This document shows, piece by piece, positions 11,052-20,545 of a stretch of 64,000 nucleotides of DNA (position 1 is its first letter; every line of letters begins with the position of its first letter). A model generated the notes under the pieces. The model saw only the letters and a list, made by a program, of their open reading frames with translations, ran no database searches and was not told the DNA's origin. Origin of the DNA: Hyphomicrobiales bacterium. GTDB lineage: Bacteria > Pseudomonadota > Alphaproteobacteria > Rhizobiales > Kaistiaceae. The translations under genes and the position numbers were made by a program. The stretch spans positions 372,001-436,000 of the forward strand of contig JAFKKF010000006.1 of assembly GCA_017305635.1 (NCBI GenBank), in the 5' to 3' direction.

Positions 11052-13037
11052 CTAGCCTCGGGCGGCGAGTTGCTCCTCGAGCGCCTGGACGACCCCGGCG
11101 ATCACCGGCTCCCAATTGCCCAGCTCCTTCTGCCGGAAGAGGCGCATGGAGCTGTACCAGGGCGTGTCGGTCCGCCCTTCGATCCAGCGCCATTCCGGCT
11201 GCGCCCGCAGCAGCGTCCATACCGGTCGGCCGAGCGCGCCGGCGAGATGGGCGACGCTCGAATCGATACTCACCACCAGGTCGAGTGCGGCCATGGCGCC
11301 GGCGATTTCGGAGAAGCCGTCGGCGGGATCGGCGGTCTCCGGTCCGAGACGCTCGACGGCCATGCCCGCCGGCAACCGGTCGAGCTGGTCGAGCCCATGG
11401 ATCGCCTGCAGGCTGACGAGACGGACGCCCGGCAGCGCGGCGAGCGGGGCAAACAAGGCGAGCGGCAGCGAGCGGAAGCGGTCGGCGGCGAACGCGACAT
11501 TGCCCTGCCAGACGATGCCGATGCGGAAGCCGTCGTCGCCGATGCGATCCCGCCATTTCGCGGCGAGCTCCGGCTCGGCAGCGAGGTAGGGCGCCGGCGG
11601 CAGCGTCTCGACGGTCGCGTCGAAGCGATGGGCGAGGCTGACGATCGAGACCTGGGCGTCGAAGCTCCGCGTTCCGACCCCGTCCGTGATCGTCATGCCG
11701 GCGGCGAGAGGGGCGAGCAGCCGGCGGAGCGGCCGCGCCACCTCGAGGACGATATTGGCGCCGCTTCCGGCGAGACGCGGCAGGAAGCGGGCGAACTGGA
11801 TGTTGTCACCGAGGCCCTGCTCGCCGTGGACGAGGAGGCGCTTCCCGGCGAGGCCCTCGCCGCGCCAGCGTGGCGCCATCTCCTCGAACCGGCCGTAGGA
11901 TTGCCCGCCCGGCGCCAGCCGGCTCTCGTAGGCGGCAAAGCCGGCGCGGTAGTCTCCCTTTTGGAGCAGCCGGTCGGCGCGGTTGTAGGCGAGCATAGGA
12001 TCGTCCGGGAAGGCGGCGAGCAGCTTTTCGCTCAGCGCATCGGCTTCCGCCCCTCGGCCGAGATTGGCGAGGGCTCCGGCGCGGCCGCCGGCGGTGTCGC
12101 GCCAGGCGGCGCCGAGCTTCTCGGCCCGGGCGAGCGCGGCAAGCTGCGCCTCGTAGTCGCCGAGGCCACCGTGGGCGGCCGCGATGGCAAGCTGCGGCTC
12201 GGGCGCGCGGGGTGCGAGGCCGGCCGCCTCTGTCGCCTCCGCCAGCGCTTCCTCGAAGCGGATCAGTTCACGGAGCGCGGCGCTCCGCGTCCAATGGGCG
12301 ATCGCGTCTTCCGGGTGCCGGCGGACCAGTTCCTCGGCGACGGCGAGCGCTTCCGCGCGATTGCGCAGTCGAAGGAGTGCGAGCGCCTTGAGGGAGAGCG
12401 CCAGCGCGCTGTCGGGCTCGCGAAGGAGAAGACGATCGGCGGCCTCGATCGTCTCGCGGAAGCGCGCGAGGTCGCGAAGCGCCTCCATCCGCCCGATCTC
12501 CGCTTCGCGATAGTGCGGGCGGAGGCGAAGCGCGTGGCCGAAGTCGTCGAGCGCCGGCCCGGCGGAGCCATCCGCCAGCAGGACCCGGCCGCGATTCACC
12601 CTGGCCTCGGCGAGACGCGGCTCGATGGCGATGGCGCGGCCATAGGCGGCGATCGCATCGCCGTTCCGGTGGAGGTCGCGGAGTGCGTTGCCGCGGTTGA
12701 AATGCGCCACCGCATAGGCGGGCCGGAGCTTCAGCGCACGGTCGAAAGCGGCGACCGCCTCCTCGATGCGGCCGAGCTGCTGCAGCGCCACGCCCCGGTT
12801 GCCGTGGGCCTCGGGATAGTCGGGCGCGTTGCGCACGGCCGTGTCGAAGGCCCTCAGGGCGTCGCGCTTGCGGCCGAGCTTCAGGTAGATGTCGCCGGCC
12901 AGGTTGCGCACGACCGGATGGGCAAGCCCCTCGCGTCCGGCCGATTCGAGGAGGCGGAGCGCCTCTTCGTTGTTGCCGGCGGCGGAGAGATTGACGGCGG
13001 CGGCGACGATGCCGCGCAGGTCTGGGTCCCGGTTCAC
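11052..13037 (-). CDS. TPR-repeat protein with C-terminal glycosyltransferase-like domain
   Basis: 661 residues. The first 330 or so are tetratricopeptide repeats with typical W/LG-Y-A-P spacing (for example GDIYLKLGRKRDALRAFDTA, then PEAHGNRGVALQQLGRIEEA, then YAVAHFNRGNALRDLHRNGD). The last 300 residues form a domain seen in many alphaproteobacterial TPR proteins and related to family 9 (heptosyltransferase-like) folds: LLVHGEQGLGDNIQFARFLP, FRIGIVWQGN, and VSIDSSVAHLAGALGRPVWTLL, the last being the nucleotide-sugar site pattern. Possible roles are protein or flagellin glycosylation or envelope glycan assembly; none is shown. It lies downstream of the NAD-GDH gene on the same strand with a 40-base gap. 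Confidence 0.85.
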   Translation of the reverse strand: MNRDPDLRGIVAAAVNLSAAGNNEEALRLLESAGREGLAHPVVRNLAGDIYLKLGRKRDALRAFDTAVRNAPDYPEAHGNRGVALQQLGRIEEAVAAFDRALKLRPAYAVAHFNRGNALRDLHRNGDAIAAYGRAIAIEPRLAEARVNRGRVLLADGSAGPALDDFGHALRLRPHYREAEIGRMEALRDLARFRETIEAADRLLLREPDSALALSLKALALLRLRNRAEALAVAEELVRRHPEDAIAHWTRSAALRELIRFEEALAEATEAAGLAPRAPEPQLAIAAAHGGLGDYEAQLAALARAEKLGAAWRDTAGGRAGALANLGRGAEADALSEKLLAAFPDDPMLAYNRADRLLQKGDYRAGFAAYESRLAPGGQSYGRFEEMAPRWRGEGLAGKRLLVHGEQGLGDNIQFARFLPRLAGSGANIVLEVARPLRRLLAPLAAGMTITDGVGTRSFDAQVSIVSLAHRFDATVETLPPAPYLAAEPELAAKWRDRIGDDGFRIGIVWQGNVAFAADRFRSLPLALFAPLAALPGVRLVSLQAIHGLDQLDRLPAGMAVERLGPETADPADGFSEIAGAMAALDLVVSIDSSVAHLAGALGRPVWTLLRAQPEWRWIEGRTDTPWYSSMRLFRQKELGNWEPVIAGVVQALEEQLAARG

Positions 13038-13077
13038 CGGCGAAGCCTAGCCGAGGCGACCGGCGGATGCGACAGGG

Positions 13078-16000
13078 TCAGTCCCTGGCGAGGCCGGCGA
13101 GGAGGTCCGTGGCCACCGTGACGCGGGCGAGCGAGGGCTCGCCGCCGCCGAGGACCGTCGCGATGCCGGCCACCGCCCGATCCACCGCGTCCTTCCGGGC
13201 GGCGATCCAGGTGGCGAGCGGGTCATCGCCGCGCGTGGCCATGACCGCCGCGACGATGCGGCGATGGATGGCGGTGAGCGCATCGATGGCGCGGTCGCGG
13301 GCCATTGCCTCGACTGGGTCGGCGGCATTGATCGTGCTCGCCACGCGCCCGATGGCGACGGCGCGGAATGCCTCGGCGGCGGCGAAATAGACGCGCGCCA
13401 CCCGCCCGGCCGGCGCTCCGGTTTCCGCGCCGATGAGATGGATGTCGGCTGCCGCGGCAAGGGCCGGAAGGTTCGCGATGCGCCGGGCAAGTCCCACGGG
13501 AACGCCTGCGGCCTGCCATGCCTTAGCCCGCGCCGCGATGTCGGCGGCAAGGCCGGGAGGCAGCGCTTCGGGCAGCGCCTCGCCGGTCGCCGCGACCGTG
13601 GGCCGGAAGGCCTCGACCGTCGCGCCGATGCCCCTGGCGAAGCTCGCATTGCCGGCGAGCCAGATGGCCGCTCCCACCAGCGTCTGCTGGATCGCGGCAT
13701 AGAGGTCGAGCTGCAGGGCGCCGGCGATCTTTCCGTCCAGCCGGTCGACCGCGGCATCCAGATCGGCGAGGCCGAGCATGGCGCTTGCCGCGGCATGGGC
13801 GCGGGCAATGACTGCCGGGCCGGCGCCGGTACGGTCGGCGATGCGCGTGACATAGGTGGGGCCGCCGCGATTGACCATGTCATTGGCGACCGCCGTCGCG
13901 ATGATCTCGCGGCGGAGGCGATGCGTCGCGATCTCGGTCGCGAAGGCCGCGCGCATGCGTCGCGGGAAATAGGCGACCAGCGCCTCCGCGAGCAGCGGAT
14001 CGTCGACCACGTCGCTCTCGGCGAGGTCATGGGCGAGGGTGAGCTTGCCATAGGCGAGGAGCACGCCGGTCTCGGCGCGGGTCAGCGTCCGGCCGTCGGC
14101 GCGGCGGCGGTCGATCGCGGCATCGTCGGGCAGAACCTCGACCGCGCGGTCGAGGAGGCCGCGGGCCTCCAGCTCCGTCATCATGCGCTGGGCATGGCCG
14201 AGCTCGTCGGCGCCGTTCCGCACCGAAACCGAAATCGCCAATGGCTGCAGGTAGTTATTGCGCAGCACGAGCGCAGCAATTTCGCCGGTCATCGCGGCGA
14301 GAAGCCGGTTGCGGCGCTTGAGGTCGAGCTTGCCGGCCCGGATCGCCGCGCCGAGGGCGATCTTGATGTTGACCTCGACGTCGGAGGTGTTGACGCCGGC
14401 GGAATTGTCGATGGCGTCGGAATTGCAGCGTCCGCCGGCGAGGCCGTAATCGATGCGCGCCTGCTGGGTCATGCCGAGGTTGGCGCCCTCGCCGACGACC
14501 TTCGCCCGCAGCTCGCCGGCGGGGATGCGGACGGCATCGTTGGCGCGGTCGCCGACGGTGGCGTCGCTTTCCCCGTTGCCGCGCACGAAGGTGCCGATGC
14601 CGCCGAAGAAGAGGAGGTCGACCGGCGCCTTCAGGATCGCGCGGATCACCTCCGGCGGGCTGGCCGTATCACCCGAAAGCCCGAGCAGCGCGCGCATCTC
14701 GCGGCTCAGCCTTATCGCCTTTTCCTGCCGGGAGAAGACGCCGCCGCCCGCCGAGATCGCAGTGCGGTCGAAGTCCTGCCAGCTGGAGCGCGGCAGGGCG
14801 AAGAGGCGCTGCCGCTCGGCAAGCGTCCGTGCCGGATCGGGATCGGGGTCGATGAAGATGTCGCGGTGGTCGAAGGCGGCGACGAGCTTCAGCGCCGGCG
14901 ACAGCATCATGGCATTGCCGAAGACGTCGCCGGACATGTCGCCGACGCCGGCCGCGGTGAAGGGCGTCGCCTCTATGTCGACGTCCATCTCGCGGAAGTG
15001 GCGCTTCACCGCCTCCCAGGCGCCACGGGCGGTGATGCCCATCTGCTTGTGGTCGTAGCCGGCCGAACCGCCGCTCGCGAAGGCGTCGCCCAGCCAGAAG
15101 CGATGCGCTTCCGATATTTCGTTGGCGGTGTCGGAGAAGGTCGCGGTGCCCTTGTCGGCGGCGACGACGAGGTAGGGATCGTCGCCCTCGGCGCGCACCA
15201 CGCCCTGCGGCGGGACGACCGCGGCGCCTTCGATGTTGTCGGTGATGTCGATGAGGCTCGCTATGAAGGTGCGGTAGGCGGCGAGGCCCTCGGCCGCCAC
15301 CGCCTCGCGCGGGCCGCCGACCGGCAGCTTCTTCGGCACGAAGCCGCCCTTGGCGCCGACCGGCACGATCACCGCGTTCTTCACCTGCTGGGCCTTGGCG
15401 AGGCCGAGGACCTCGGTGCGGAAGTCCTGCGGCCGGTCGGACCAGCGGATGCCGCCGCGCGCCACCTTGCCGAAGCGGAGGTGCACGCCCTCGACGCGCG
15501 GCCCGTGCACGAAGATCTCGCGATAGGGGCGCGGCGCGGGCAGCTCGTCGATGCGGCGCGAATCGAGCTTCAGCGAGATGACCTCGCGCGGCTCGCCGTC
15601 CCCGCCGAGCTGGAAGAAATTGGTGCGCACGGTCGCAGCGACGACGTTCTGGAAGCGGCGGAGAATGCGGTCCTCGTCGAGGCTCGGGACCTTGTCGAGC
15701 GCCGCCTCGATGGCGCGCAGGCGCGCCGCCGCCCGGCGGGCATCGGCCTCCGGCCCGAAGCGCGCATGGAGCCACTCGACGAGGTCGCGGGCGATGCCGG
15801 CATGGCGGACGAGCGTCTCGGCCATGTAGCTCTGCGAGAAGGCGATGCCGGCCTGGCGCAGGTAGCGCGAGATGGTGCGGATGAGCGCCACGTCGCGCCA
15901 GCCGAGGCCGGCGCGCAGCGTCAGCGCGTTGTAGCCGTCATTCTCGGCATGGTCGAACCAGGTGGCGAGGAAGGTCGCGAAAAGCGGCCCGCCGAGGGCG

Positions 16001-17856
16001 GCGACGTCGACCGCCTCGCCGCTCGCGGAGGTGAGCGCCATGTCGTGCAGCCAGATCGGGCCGCGCTCGTCGGCGGGCACGATCTCGTAGCTCTTCTCGT
16101 CGATCACGCGGAAGCCCATGTTCTCGAGCATGGGCACGCGCTCGGAAAGAGCGATCGGCCCGCCGAGATGGAAGAGGCGGAGGGCCAGCGGCGCCTCGTC
16201 GTCATCGGCGAGGAAGGCGCCGGAAAGCGTGTTCCCGCCGGCGAGCTTCTCGAGGAAGGCGATGTCGCGGAGCCCGGTCTCGGGGGGCACGTCGTCGGCA
16301 TAGGAGGGTGGGAAGGCGGCGCCGTAGCGGTGCACCAGGAAGGCGGCGCGATCGTCGCCGTGGGCGGCGTAGAGCGCTTCGATCAGCCCGTCGCTCCATG
16401 TGCGGATGATGCGCTCGACCGCCGTCTCGAGGACCTTCCGCGGCGGCTCCGGCGTCGCCCCCTCACGGCGCCCGATGATGAAATGGATGCGCGCGAGCGG
16501 CCCCTCCGGGAAGGCCGGATAGGCGACCGAGACATGGCCGTCGAAGGCGGTGGCGAGGTAGCTGCCGATGCGCTCGCCGGCGTCGCTGTCGTAGCGGTCG
16601 CGCGGCACGAAGACGAGGATCGAGACGTAGCGGTCGAAGCGGTCGGGGCGGACGAGCACGCGCACGCGCGGCCGCTCGCCGAGGGCGAGGATGTCGGCGG
16701 CGAAGTCGTGGAGCATGTCCGCGTCGATCTGGAACAATTCATCGCGCGGATAGGATTCGAGCACGTTGGCGAGCGCCTTCCCGGAATGGCTGGCGGGGGC
16801 ATGGCCCATCCGCTTCACGATCGCTGCGACCTTGCGGCGGATGTAGGGGATCGCCGCGACCGAGGCGGTATAGGCGGTCGAGGTGAAGAGCCCGACGATG
16901 CGCAATTCGCCGGCGAGCCGGCCGCGCCGCCAGATCTTCACGCCGACATAGTCGAGATAGGCGCGGCGGTGGACGCGCGCCTTGCCGTTGGCCTTGCCGA
17001 TGATCAGCGGCTCGGGGCGCATCAGGAACTCGCGGATCGCCGGCGTCGTATGGAGCACGTCGCCGTCGCGGCCGAGGACGCGCACGGCGGGGTCGCCGAG
17101 GATGCCGAGGCCGGGCGCATCGGCGGGCTTCAGCGTCCCGCGCGCTGGCCCGCCGGCGAAGTCGTATTCGCGCATGCCGAGGAAGGTGAAGTTGTTGTCC
17201 ATCAGCCAGTCGAGGAAGGCGATGGTCTCGGCGACCTCGGCTTTGTCGATCGGCGGCGGATGGGCGGCATATTCGGCGGCGGCCGCGCGCAGGTGCGCGA
17301 GCATCGCCGGCCAGTCGCCGACCGCGGCGGCGACGTCGGCGAGCACCTGGCGGAGGCGGCCGGCGAGCGCGTCGCGCTCGGCCTCGAAGGCGATCTCGGC
17401 GACATGGACCTGGATCAGGCTTTCGCGGATCGCCGGCCTTTCCGCCGGCGCCGTGCCGAGATAGTCCGTGAGCCTTCCCCTTCGGTCGCGCCTGACGCTG
17501 ACGATCGGGTGGGCGAGGAGGAGGACGCGGCAGCCGGATTGCTGCAGCTCGGCCATCACCGAATCGACGAGGAAGGGCATGTCGTCGTTGAGGATCTCGA
17601 CCACCGTGACGGTGCCGCCGGCGGCGACCCGGACGTCCTGCAGGCGGACGAGATGCCCTCCCGGCCGGCGCTCGGCGAGGAGGGCGTCGGCGGATCGCGC
17701 GAAGGCGGCGAGGTCGGCGGCGCCGTACTGCTCGAGGTCCTCGATGCCGACGCGGGCGAAGAGGTCGGTGGCGAGCGCCGCCGCCTCCTTCTCGCCGCGC
17801 AGCAGGCGCCGCGCCGCGGCGATCAGACGTGTCCGTCCGGCATTGCCGGAATCCAT
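13078..17856 (-). CDS. gdhZ: Large NAD-specific glutamate dehydrogenase (GDH-180 class)
   Basis: Oxidatively deaminates glutamate to 2-oxoglutarate with NAD; the large class is mainly catabolic and allosterically controlled. It has 1,592 residues, the normal size for this class. The N-terminal ACT-like regulatory part includes VVEILNDDMPFLVDSVMAEL. The catalytic region shows VARGGIRWSDRPQDFRTEVL and the lysine motif VPVGAKGGFVPKKL near the middle, then a VGEGANLGMTQQARIDYGL dinucleotide-binding segment. The ATG at 17856 is chosen because GGAGGGAGG lies 6 bases upstream; an in-frame start at 17913 lacks such a site. It is followed by the TPR gene on the same strand. Confidence 0.95.
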   Translation of the reverse strand: MDSGNAGRTRLIAAARRLLRGEKEAAALATDLFARVGIEDLEQYGAADLAAFARSADALLAERRPGGHLVRLQDVRVAAGGTVTVVEILNDDMPFLVDSVMAELQQSGCRVLLLAHPIVSVRRDRRGRLTDYLGTAPAERPAIRESLIQVHVAEIAFEAERDALAGRLRQVLADVAAAVGDWPAMLAHLRAAAAEYAAHPPPIDKAEVAETIAFLDWLMDNNFTFLGMREYDFAGGPARGTLKPADAPGLGILGDPAVRVLGRDGDVLHTTPAIREFLMRPEPLIIGKANGKARVHRRAYLDYVGVKIWRRGRLAGELRIVGLFTSTAYTASVAAIPYIRRKVAAIVKRMGHAPASHSGKALANVLESYPRDELFQIDADMLHDFAADILALGERPRVRVLVRPDRFDRYVSILVFVPRDRYDSDAGERIGSYLATAFDGHVSVAYPAFPEGPLARIHFIIGRREGATPEPPRKVLETAVERIIRTWSDGLIEALYAAHGDDRAAFLVHRYGAAFPPSYADDVPPETGLRDIAFLEKLAGGNTLSGAFLADDDEAPLALRLFHLGGPIALSERVPMLENMGFRVIDEKSYEIVPADERGPIWLHDMALTSASGEAVDVAALGGPLFATFLATWFDHAENDGYNALTLRAGLGWRDVALIRTISRYLRQAGIAFSQSYMAETLVRHAGIARDLVEWLHARFGPEADARRAAARLRAIEAALDKVPSLDEDRILRRFQNVVAATVRTNFFQLGGDGEPREVISLKLDSRRIDELPAPRPYREIFVHGPRVEGVHLRFGKVARGGIRWSDRPQDFRTEVLGLAKAQQVKNAVIVPVGAKGGFVPKKLPVGGPREAVAAEGLAAYRTFIASLIDITDNIEGAAVVPPQGVVRAEGDDPYLVVAADKGTATFSDTANEISEAHRFWLGDAFASGGSAGYDHKQMGITARGAWEAVKRHFREMDVDIEATPFTAAGVGDMSGDVFGNAMMLSPALKLVAAFDHRDIFIDPDPDPARTLAERQRLFALPRSSWQDFDRTAISAGGGVFSRQEKAIRLSREMRALLGLSGDTASPPEVIRAILKAPVDLLFFGGIGTFVRGNGESDATVGDRANDAVRIPAGELRAKVVGEGANLGMTQQARIDYGLAGGRCNSDAIDNSAGVNTSDVEVNIKIALGAAIRAGKLDLKRRNRLLAAMTGEIAALVLRNNYLQPLAISVSVRNGADELGHAQRMMTELEARGLLDRAVEVLPDDAAIDRRRADGRTLTRAETGVLLAYGKLTLAHDLAESDVVDDPLLAEALVAYFPRRMRAAFATEIATHRLRREIIATAVANDMVNRGGPTYVTRIADRTGAGPAVIARAHAAASAMLGLADLDAAVDRLDGKIAGALQLDLYAAIQQTLVGAAIWLAGNASFARGIGATVEAFRPTVAATGEALPEALPPGLAADIAARAKAWQAAGVPVGLARRIANLPALAAAADIHLIGAETGAPAGRVARVYFAAAEAFRAVAIGRVASTINAADPVEAMARDRAIDALTAIHRRIVAAVMATRGDDPLATWIAARKDAVDRAVAGIATVLGGGEPSLARVTVATDLLAGLARD

Positions 17857-17913
17857 CGCGAACCTCCCTCCGCGTGCGGCGCGGCCGCGGCCAGATCGGC
17901 GCCTTTCGTCCAC

Positions 17914-18534
17914 CTAGAGCAGTATCACGTCATTGGCCAGTTCGTCGCGATCGTCCGGCCGCGGCGGAAAGTGCCGGGCGAGCACGGCGCCGACGGCGCC
18001 GACGGCGCCGACCAGCCCGCTGCCGAGGCGGTGCGCCCGGATCTCGGCAACGAGCGCGGCGACCGCCTCCTCCCATGTCGATTGCGGCACCTTCGCCGCG
18101 ATGCCGGCATCGGCGACGATCTCGGCGTGGCGCTCGGCCAGCGAGACGAAGATCAACGCGCCGGTGCGCTGCTCGGTCATCTGCAGGCCATGGGCGAGGA
18201 ACTGCTCGACGGCGCGGTCATGGGCGCGGCCGCGCTGCACCGAGCGCGGCACGGTGTGGATGTGGATCGGCGGCAGCGAAAGGAGGATCGCGAGCAGGAT
18301 GAAGGTGGCGAGCTGGATCAGGTAGATGGTCGTCGCCGGAAGCAGCGTCCAGGCGAGCAGCGGCAGCGGCACGACCAGCGCCACCAGCGTCGCCCAGAGG
18401 ATCGGCACCAGCCGGTAGTCGTCGCTGACGCGGGCGACCACCACGAAGATCTCGCCCGCCGTCCTCGTCTCGGCGGCGGCGATGGCGTCGCGCACCGCGG
18501 CGCGTTCCTCCTCGCCGAGGGCGGGCATCCTCAT
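17914..18534 (-). CDS. TPM-domain membrane protein
   Basis: 206 residues related to the TPM_phosphatase domain (TPM: TLP18.3/Psb32/MOLO-1). The N-terminal part has AAVRDAIAAAETRTAGEIFVVVA and the C-terminal part resumes the fold with RTGALIFVSLAERHAEIVAD. Two membrane helices lie between them (VPILWATLVALVVPLPLLAW and IYLIQLATFILLAILLSLP). Its ATG shares the A of the upstream gene's TGA (TGATG), so the two TPM proteins are translationally coupled. Near the end a 9-base unit repeated three times encodes GAVGAVGAV. TPM/LemA groups are membrane-associated, with poorly defined roles. Confidence 0.82.
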   Translation of the reverse strand: MRMPALGEEERAAVRDAIAAAETRTAGEIFVVVARVSDDYRLVPILWATLVALVVPLPLLAWTLLPATTIYLIQLATFILLAILLSLPPIHIHTVPRSVQRGRAHDRAVEQFLAHGLQMTEQRTGALIFVSLAERHAEIVADAGIAAKVPQSTWEEAVAALVAEIRAHRLGSGLVGAVGAVGAVLARHFPPRPDDRDELANDVILL

Positions 18535-19334
18535 CACCAGCGTCCCGAGGCGCCGCCGCCACCGAACGATCCGCCGCCTCCGGAGAATCCACCGCCGCCC
18601 GACCAGCCGCCGCCACCGCTCGACCATCCGCCCGAGCCCATGCCGCCGCCAAGGCCGCCCATCGGGCCGCCCCACCACATGCCGCGCCGGCCGCGATTGG
18701 CGAGGATGATGATGACGAGGACGATGATGAGGAACGGGATGATCCCGGCGAGCGAGCCATCTCCGGGCCGCTGCGGCTGGTAGGTCTTCGGCTGCTGCGC
18801 CGCCTTCTCCTTCCACGCCGCGGCATCGCCCGAGAGCACCTTGATGATGTCGTCGGCGCCGGCCGCGATGCCGGCCGCCATGTCGCCCTGGCGGAACTTC
18901 GGCAGGATCGACTGCTCGATGATCAGGCGCGACACCGCGTCGGTCAGGTCGCCTTCCAGCCCGTAGCCGACCTCGATGCGCACGTCGCGCTCGTTCGGCG
19001 CGACGATGAGGAGGACGCCGTTGTCCTTGCCCTTCTGGCCGATCGCCCAGGCACGGCCGAGCTGGTAGCCGTAATCGGCGATCTCGTAGCCCTGCAGCGA
19101 TTTCAGCGTGACCACGACGAGCTGGTCGCCGGTCGCGTCCTCGAGCCCCTTCAGCTTCTGCTCCAGCGAGACTTCCGTCGCCGCCGGGATGATGCCGGCC
19201 TCGTCGACCACGCGCCCGGTCAGCGCCGGGAAGCTCGGCGCGGCGGAAGCCGGCAGCGCGAGGATGAGGAACAGGAGGGTCGCGGCGAAGGCGGTCAAGA
19301 GCCTGGGTGCCGCGCGTATCGATGTTGCGCGCAT
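18534..19334 (-). CDS. Secreted/membrane TPM-domain protein with glycine-rich tail (YgcG-like)
   Basis: 266 residues. A signal peptide (residues 1-31, ending LPASA) precedes a TPM domain (about 33-170) with the family blocks GRVVDEAGIIP, QLVVVTLKSLQGYEIADYGY, VLLIVAPNERDVRIEVGYG and a SILPKFRQGDMAAGI segment. One transmembrane helix (AGIIPFLIIVLVIIILANR) is followed by a cytoplasmic glycine/serine/tryptophan-rich tail. This domain order is that of YgcG-type proteins, which usually sit beside LemA, as here. Between this gene and lemA lies the composite palindromic element at 19368-19694. Function unknown; a membrane-surface role with LemA is inference from recurring neighbourhood. Confidence 0.88.
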   Translation of the reverse strand: MRATSIRAAPRLLTAFAATLLFLILALPASAAPSFPALTGRVVDEAGIIPAATEVSLEQKLKGLEDATGDQLVVVTLKSLQGYEIADYGYQLGRAWAIGQKGKDNGVLLIVAPNERDVRIEVGYGLEGDLTDAVSRLIIEQSILPKFRQGDMAAGIAAGADDIIKVLSGDAAAWKEKAAQQPKTYQPQRPGDGSLAGIIPFLIIVLVIIILANRGRRGMWWGGPMGGLGGGMGSGGWSSGGGGWSGGGGFSGGGGSFGGGGASGRW

Positions 19335-19367
19335 CGATGTCGCTCCGCGCCATCCGCCCCCACCATC

Positions 19368-19694
19368 GTCATGGCCGGCCTTGTGCCGGCCATCCACGGA
19401 TTGTTTTCTTTCTGAAAGCCGGGGGCCTTCGGCCAGCATCCCCACCCACCACCCCTTCGCTTCGCTCCGGCGTGGTCCCCCCTCCCCGTCCCGGGGAGGG
19501 ATCGGCGCCCTTGACTGCGGCTCAGGCAACAGGAACAGACGCTGAGCCTTCGCCCGTCGTGACGAGCGCCCATCCCTCCCCGGAACGGGGAGGGGGGACC
19601 GCGCGCAGCGCGGTGGGTGGGGTTGTGGGCCGACGACGTCCGCCTTCTCAAAAGAAGGCAATCCGTGGATGGCCGGCACAAGGCGGGCCATGAC
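19368..19694. repeat. Composite nested palindromic element (copy D inside a 36-bp inverted pair)
   Basis: The outer arms are inverted 36-base copies with one mismatch: 19368-19403 (starts GTCATGGCCGGCCTTG, ends CATCCACGGATTG) and 19659-19694. Inside them sits a second element whose ends are CCCCACCCACC (19440-19450) and GGTGGGTGGGG (19612-19622), with internal hairpins CCCCTCCCCGTCCCGGGGAGGG and CCCTCCCCGGAACGGGGAGGG. The inner element has the same design as copies A, B and C elsewhere in the window. The core GGCCGGCCTTGTGCCGGCC of the outer arm also occurs at 41320-41340. It fills the 406-base gap between lemA and the TPM gene; no gene is visible in that gap. Confidence 0.85.
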
Positions 19695-19740
19695 GGTCCT
19701 TGCATCGGGCCGGGAGTGGCCGCTCATCCCGGTGTCCGCG

Positions 19741-20340
19741 TCAATTGAACTTCACCTGGGGCACCTCGATCTTCTCCTGCGGGATCGAGAAGGTCTCCAT
19801 CGGCTTTGTCGAGTAGAGCAGCCAGGCCCAGATGCGGCCGGGGAAGGTCTTGATCTCGGTATTGTACTGGCGCACCGCCTCGATGTAGTCGCGCCGGGCC
19901 ACCGCGATACGGTTCTCGGTGCCCTCCAGCTGCGATTGCAGGGCGAGGAAGTTCTGGTTCGACTTCAGGTCCGGATAGTTCTCGGTGATCGAGATCAGCC
20001 GGCCGAGCGCGGCGCCGAGCTCGCCCTGCGCCTCCTGCCATTTCTTGAACTTGTCGGGGTCGGTGATGATGTCCTCCGGCACCGTCATCTGGGTCGCCTT
20101 GGCGCGGGCTTCCACGACCTGGGTCAGCACCGTCTGCTCCTGCTTGGCATAGGCCTTCACCGTCTCCACCAGGTTCGGGATCAGGTCGGAGCGGCGCTGG
20201 TACTGGTTGAGCACCTCGCTCCAGGCAGCCTTGGCCTGCTCCTCGTAGGTCGGGATCGAGTTGATCCCGCAAGCGGAGAGAAGCATCGCCGCGAGGATCA
20301 CGAATCCGGCGGTGAAGGAACGGCGCGCCACGGCGGTCAT
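19741..20340 (-). CDS. LemA family lipoprotein
   Basis: 199 residues. The N terminus is a lipoprotein signal with lipobox LLSAC, so the mature protein starts at Cys24. The LemA core has the conserved RRSDLIPNLVETVKAYAKQE, ENYPDLKSNQNFLALQSQLE and ARRDYIEAVRQYN segments, a helical, largely alpha four-helix fold. LemA proteins have no established biochemical activity. It heads a same-strand group with two TPM proteins, the usual partner arrangement, although a 406-base repeat-filled gap separates them. A second LemA (29023-29589) has a plain transmembrane anchor instead of a lipobox. Confidence 0.92.
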   Translation of the reverse strand: MTAVARRSFTAGFVILAAMLLSACGINSIPTYEEQAKAAWSEVLNQYQRRSDLIPNLVETVKAYAKQEQTVLTQVVEARAKATQMTVPEDIITDPDKFKKWQEAQGELGAALGRLISITENYPDLKSNQNFLALQSQLEGTENRIAVARRDYIEAVRQYNTEIKTFPGRIWAWLLYSTKPMETFSIPQEKIEVPQVKFN

Positions 20341-20434
20341 CGGCTACTCCCGAAAATGTGAACCGCCCGGAAAGGTAGTCCTTCGCCGGGGCGGCGCAAG
20401 TCCGCGTGCTGGCAGGAAGTAGGCCGTCGTCTTG

Positions 20435-20513
20435 CTTGGATAGCGCCAACGCTCGCCCTCGCCCCGGTGGGGAGAGGGCAAGCGGAGAGCTTGGCGCCTT
20501 CCGGCCATCCAAG
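20435..20513. repeat. Small palindromic element between lemA and the cupin gene
   Basis: Nested inverted segments: CTTGGAT (20435) pairs with ATCCAAG (20507-20513), GCGCCAA with TTGGCGC, and CTCGCCCTCGCCCC with GGGGAGAGGGCAAG. This is a different sequence family from the CCCCCTCC elements but has the same nested-hairpin style. Non-coding; transcription-termination use is possible. Confidence 0.6.
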
Positions 20514-20545
20514 GTCTTTCTTCCGCGAGCCGCGAAAGGATCGAC

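Noticed and set aside
13264..18783. Very long open frame (over 1,800 codons) on the plus strand opposite NAD-GDH
   Set aside because: It is the antisense of a clearly conserved gene in very GC-rich DNA, where stops are rare; its translation has no recognisable domain and is rich in R, G, A and D.
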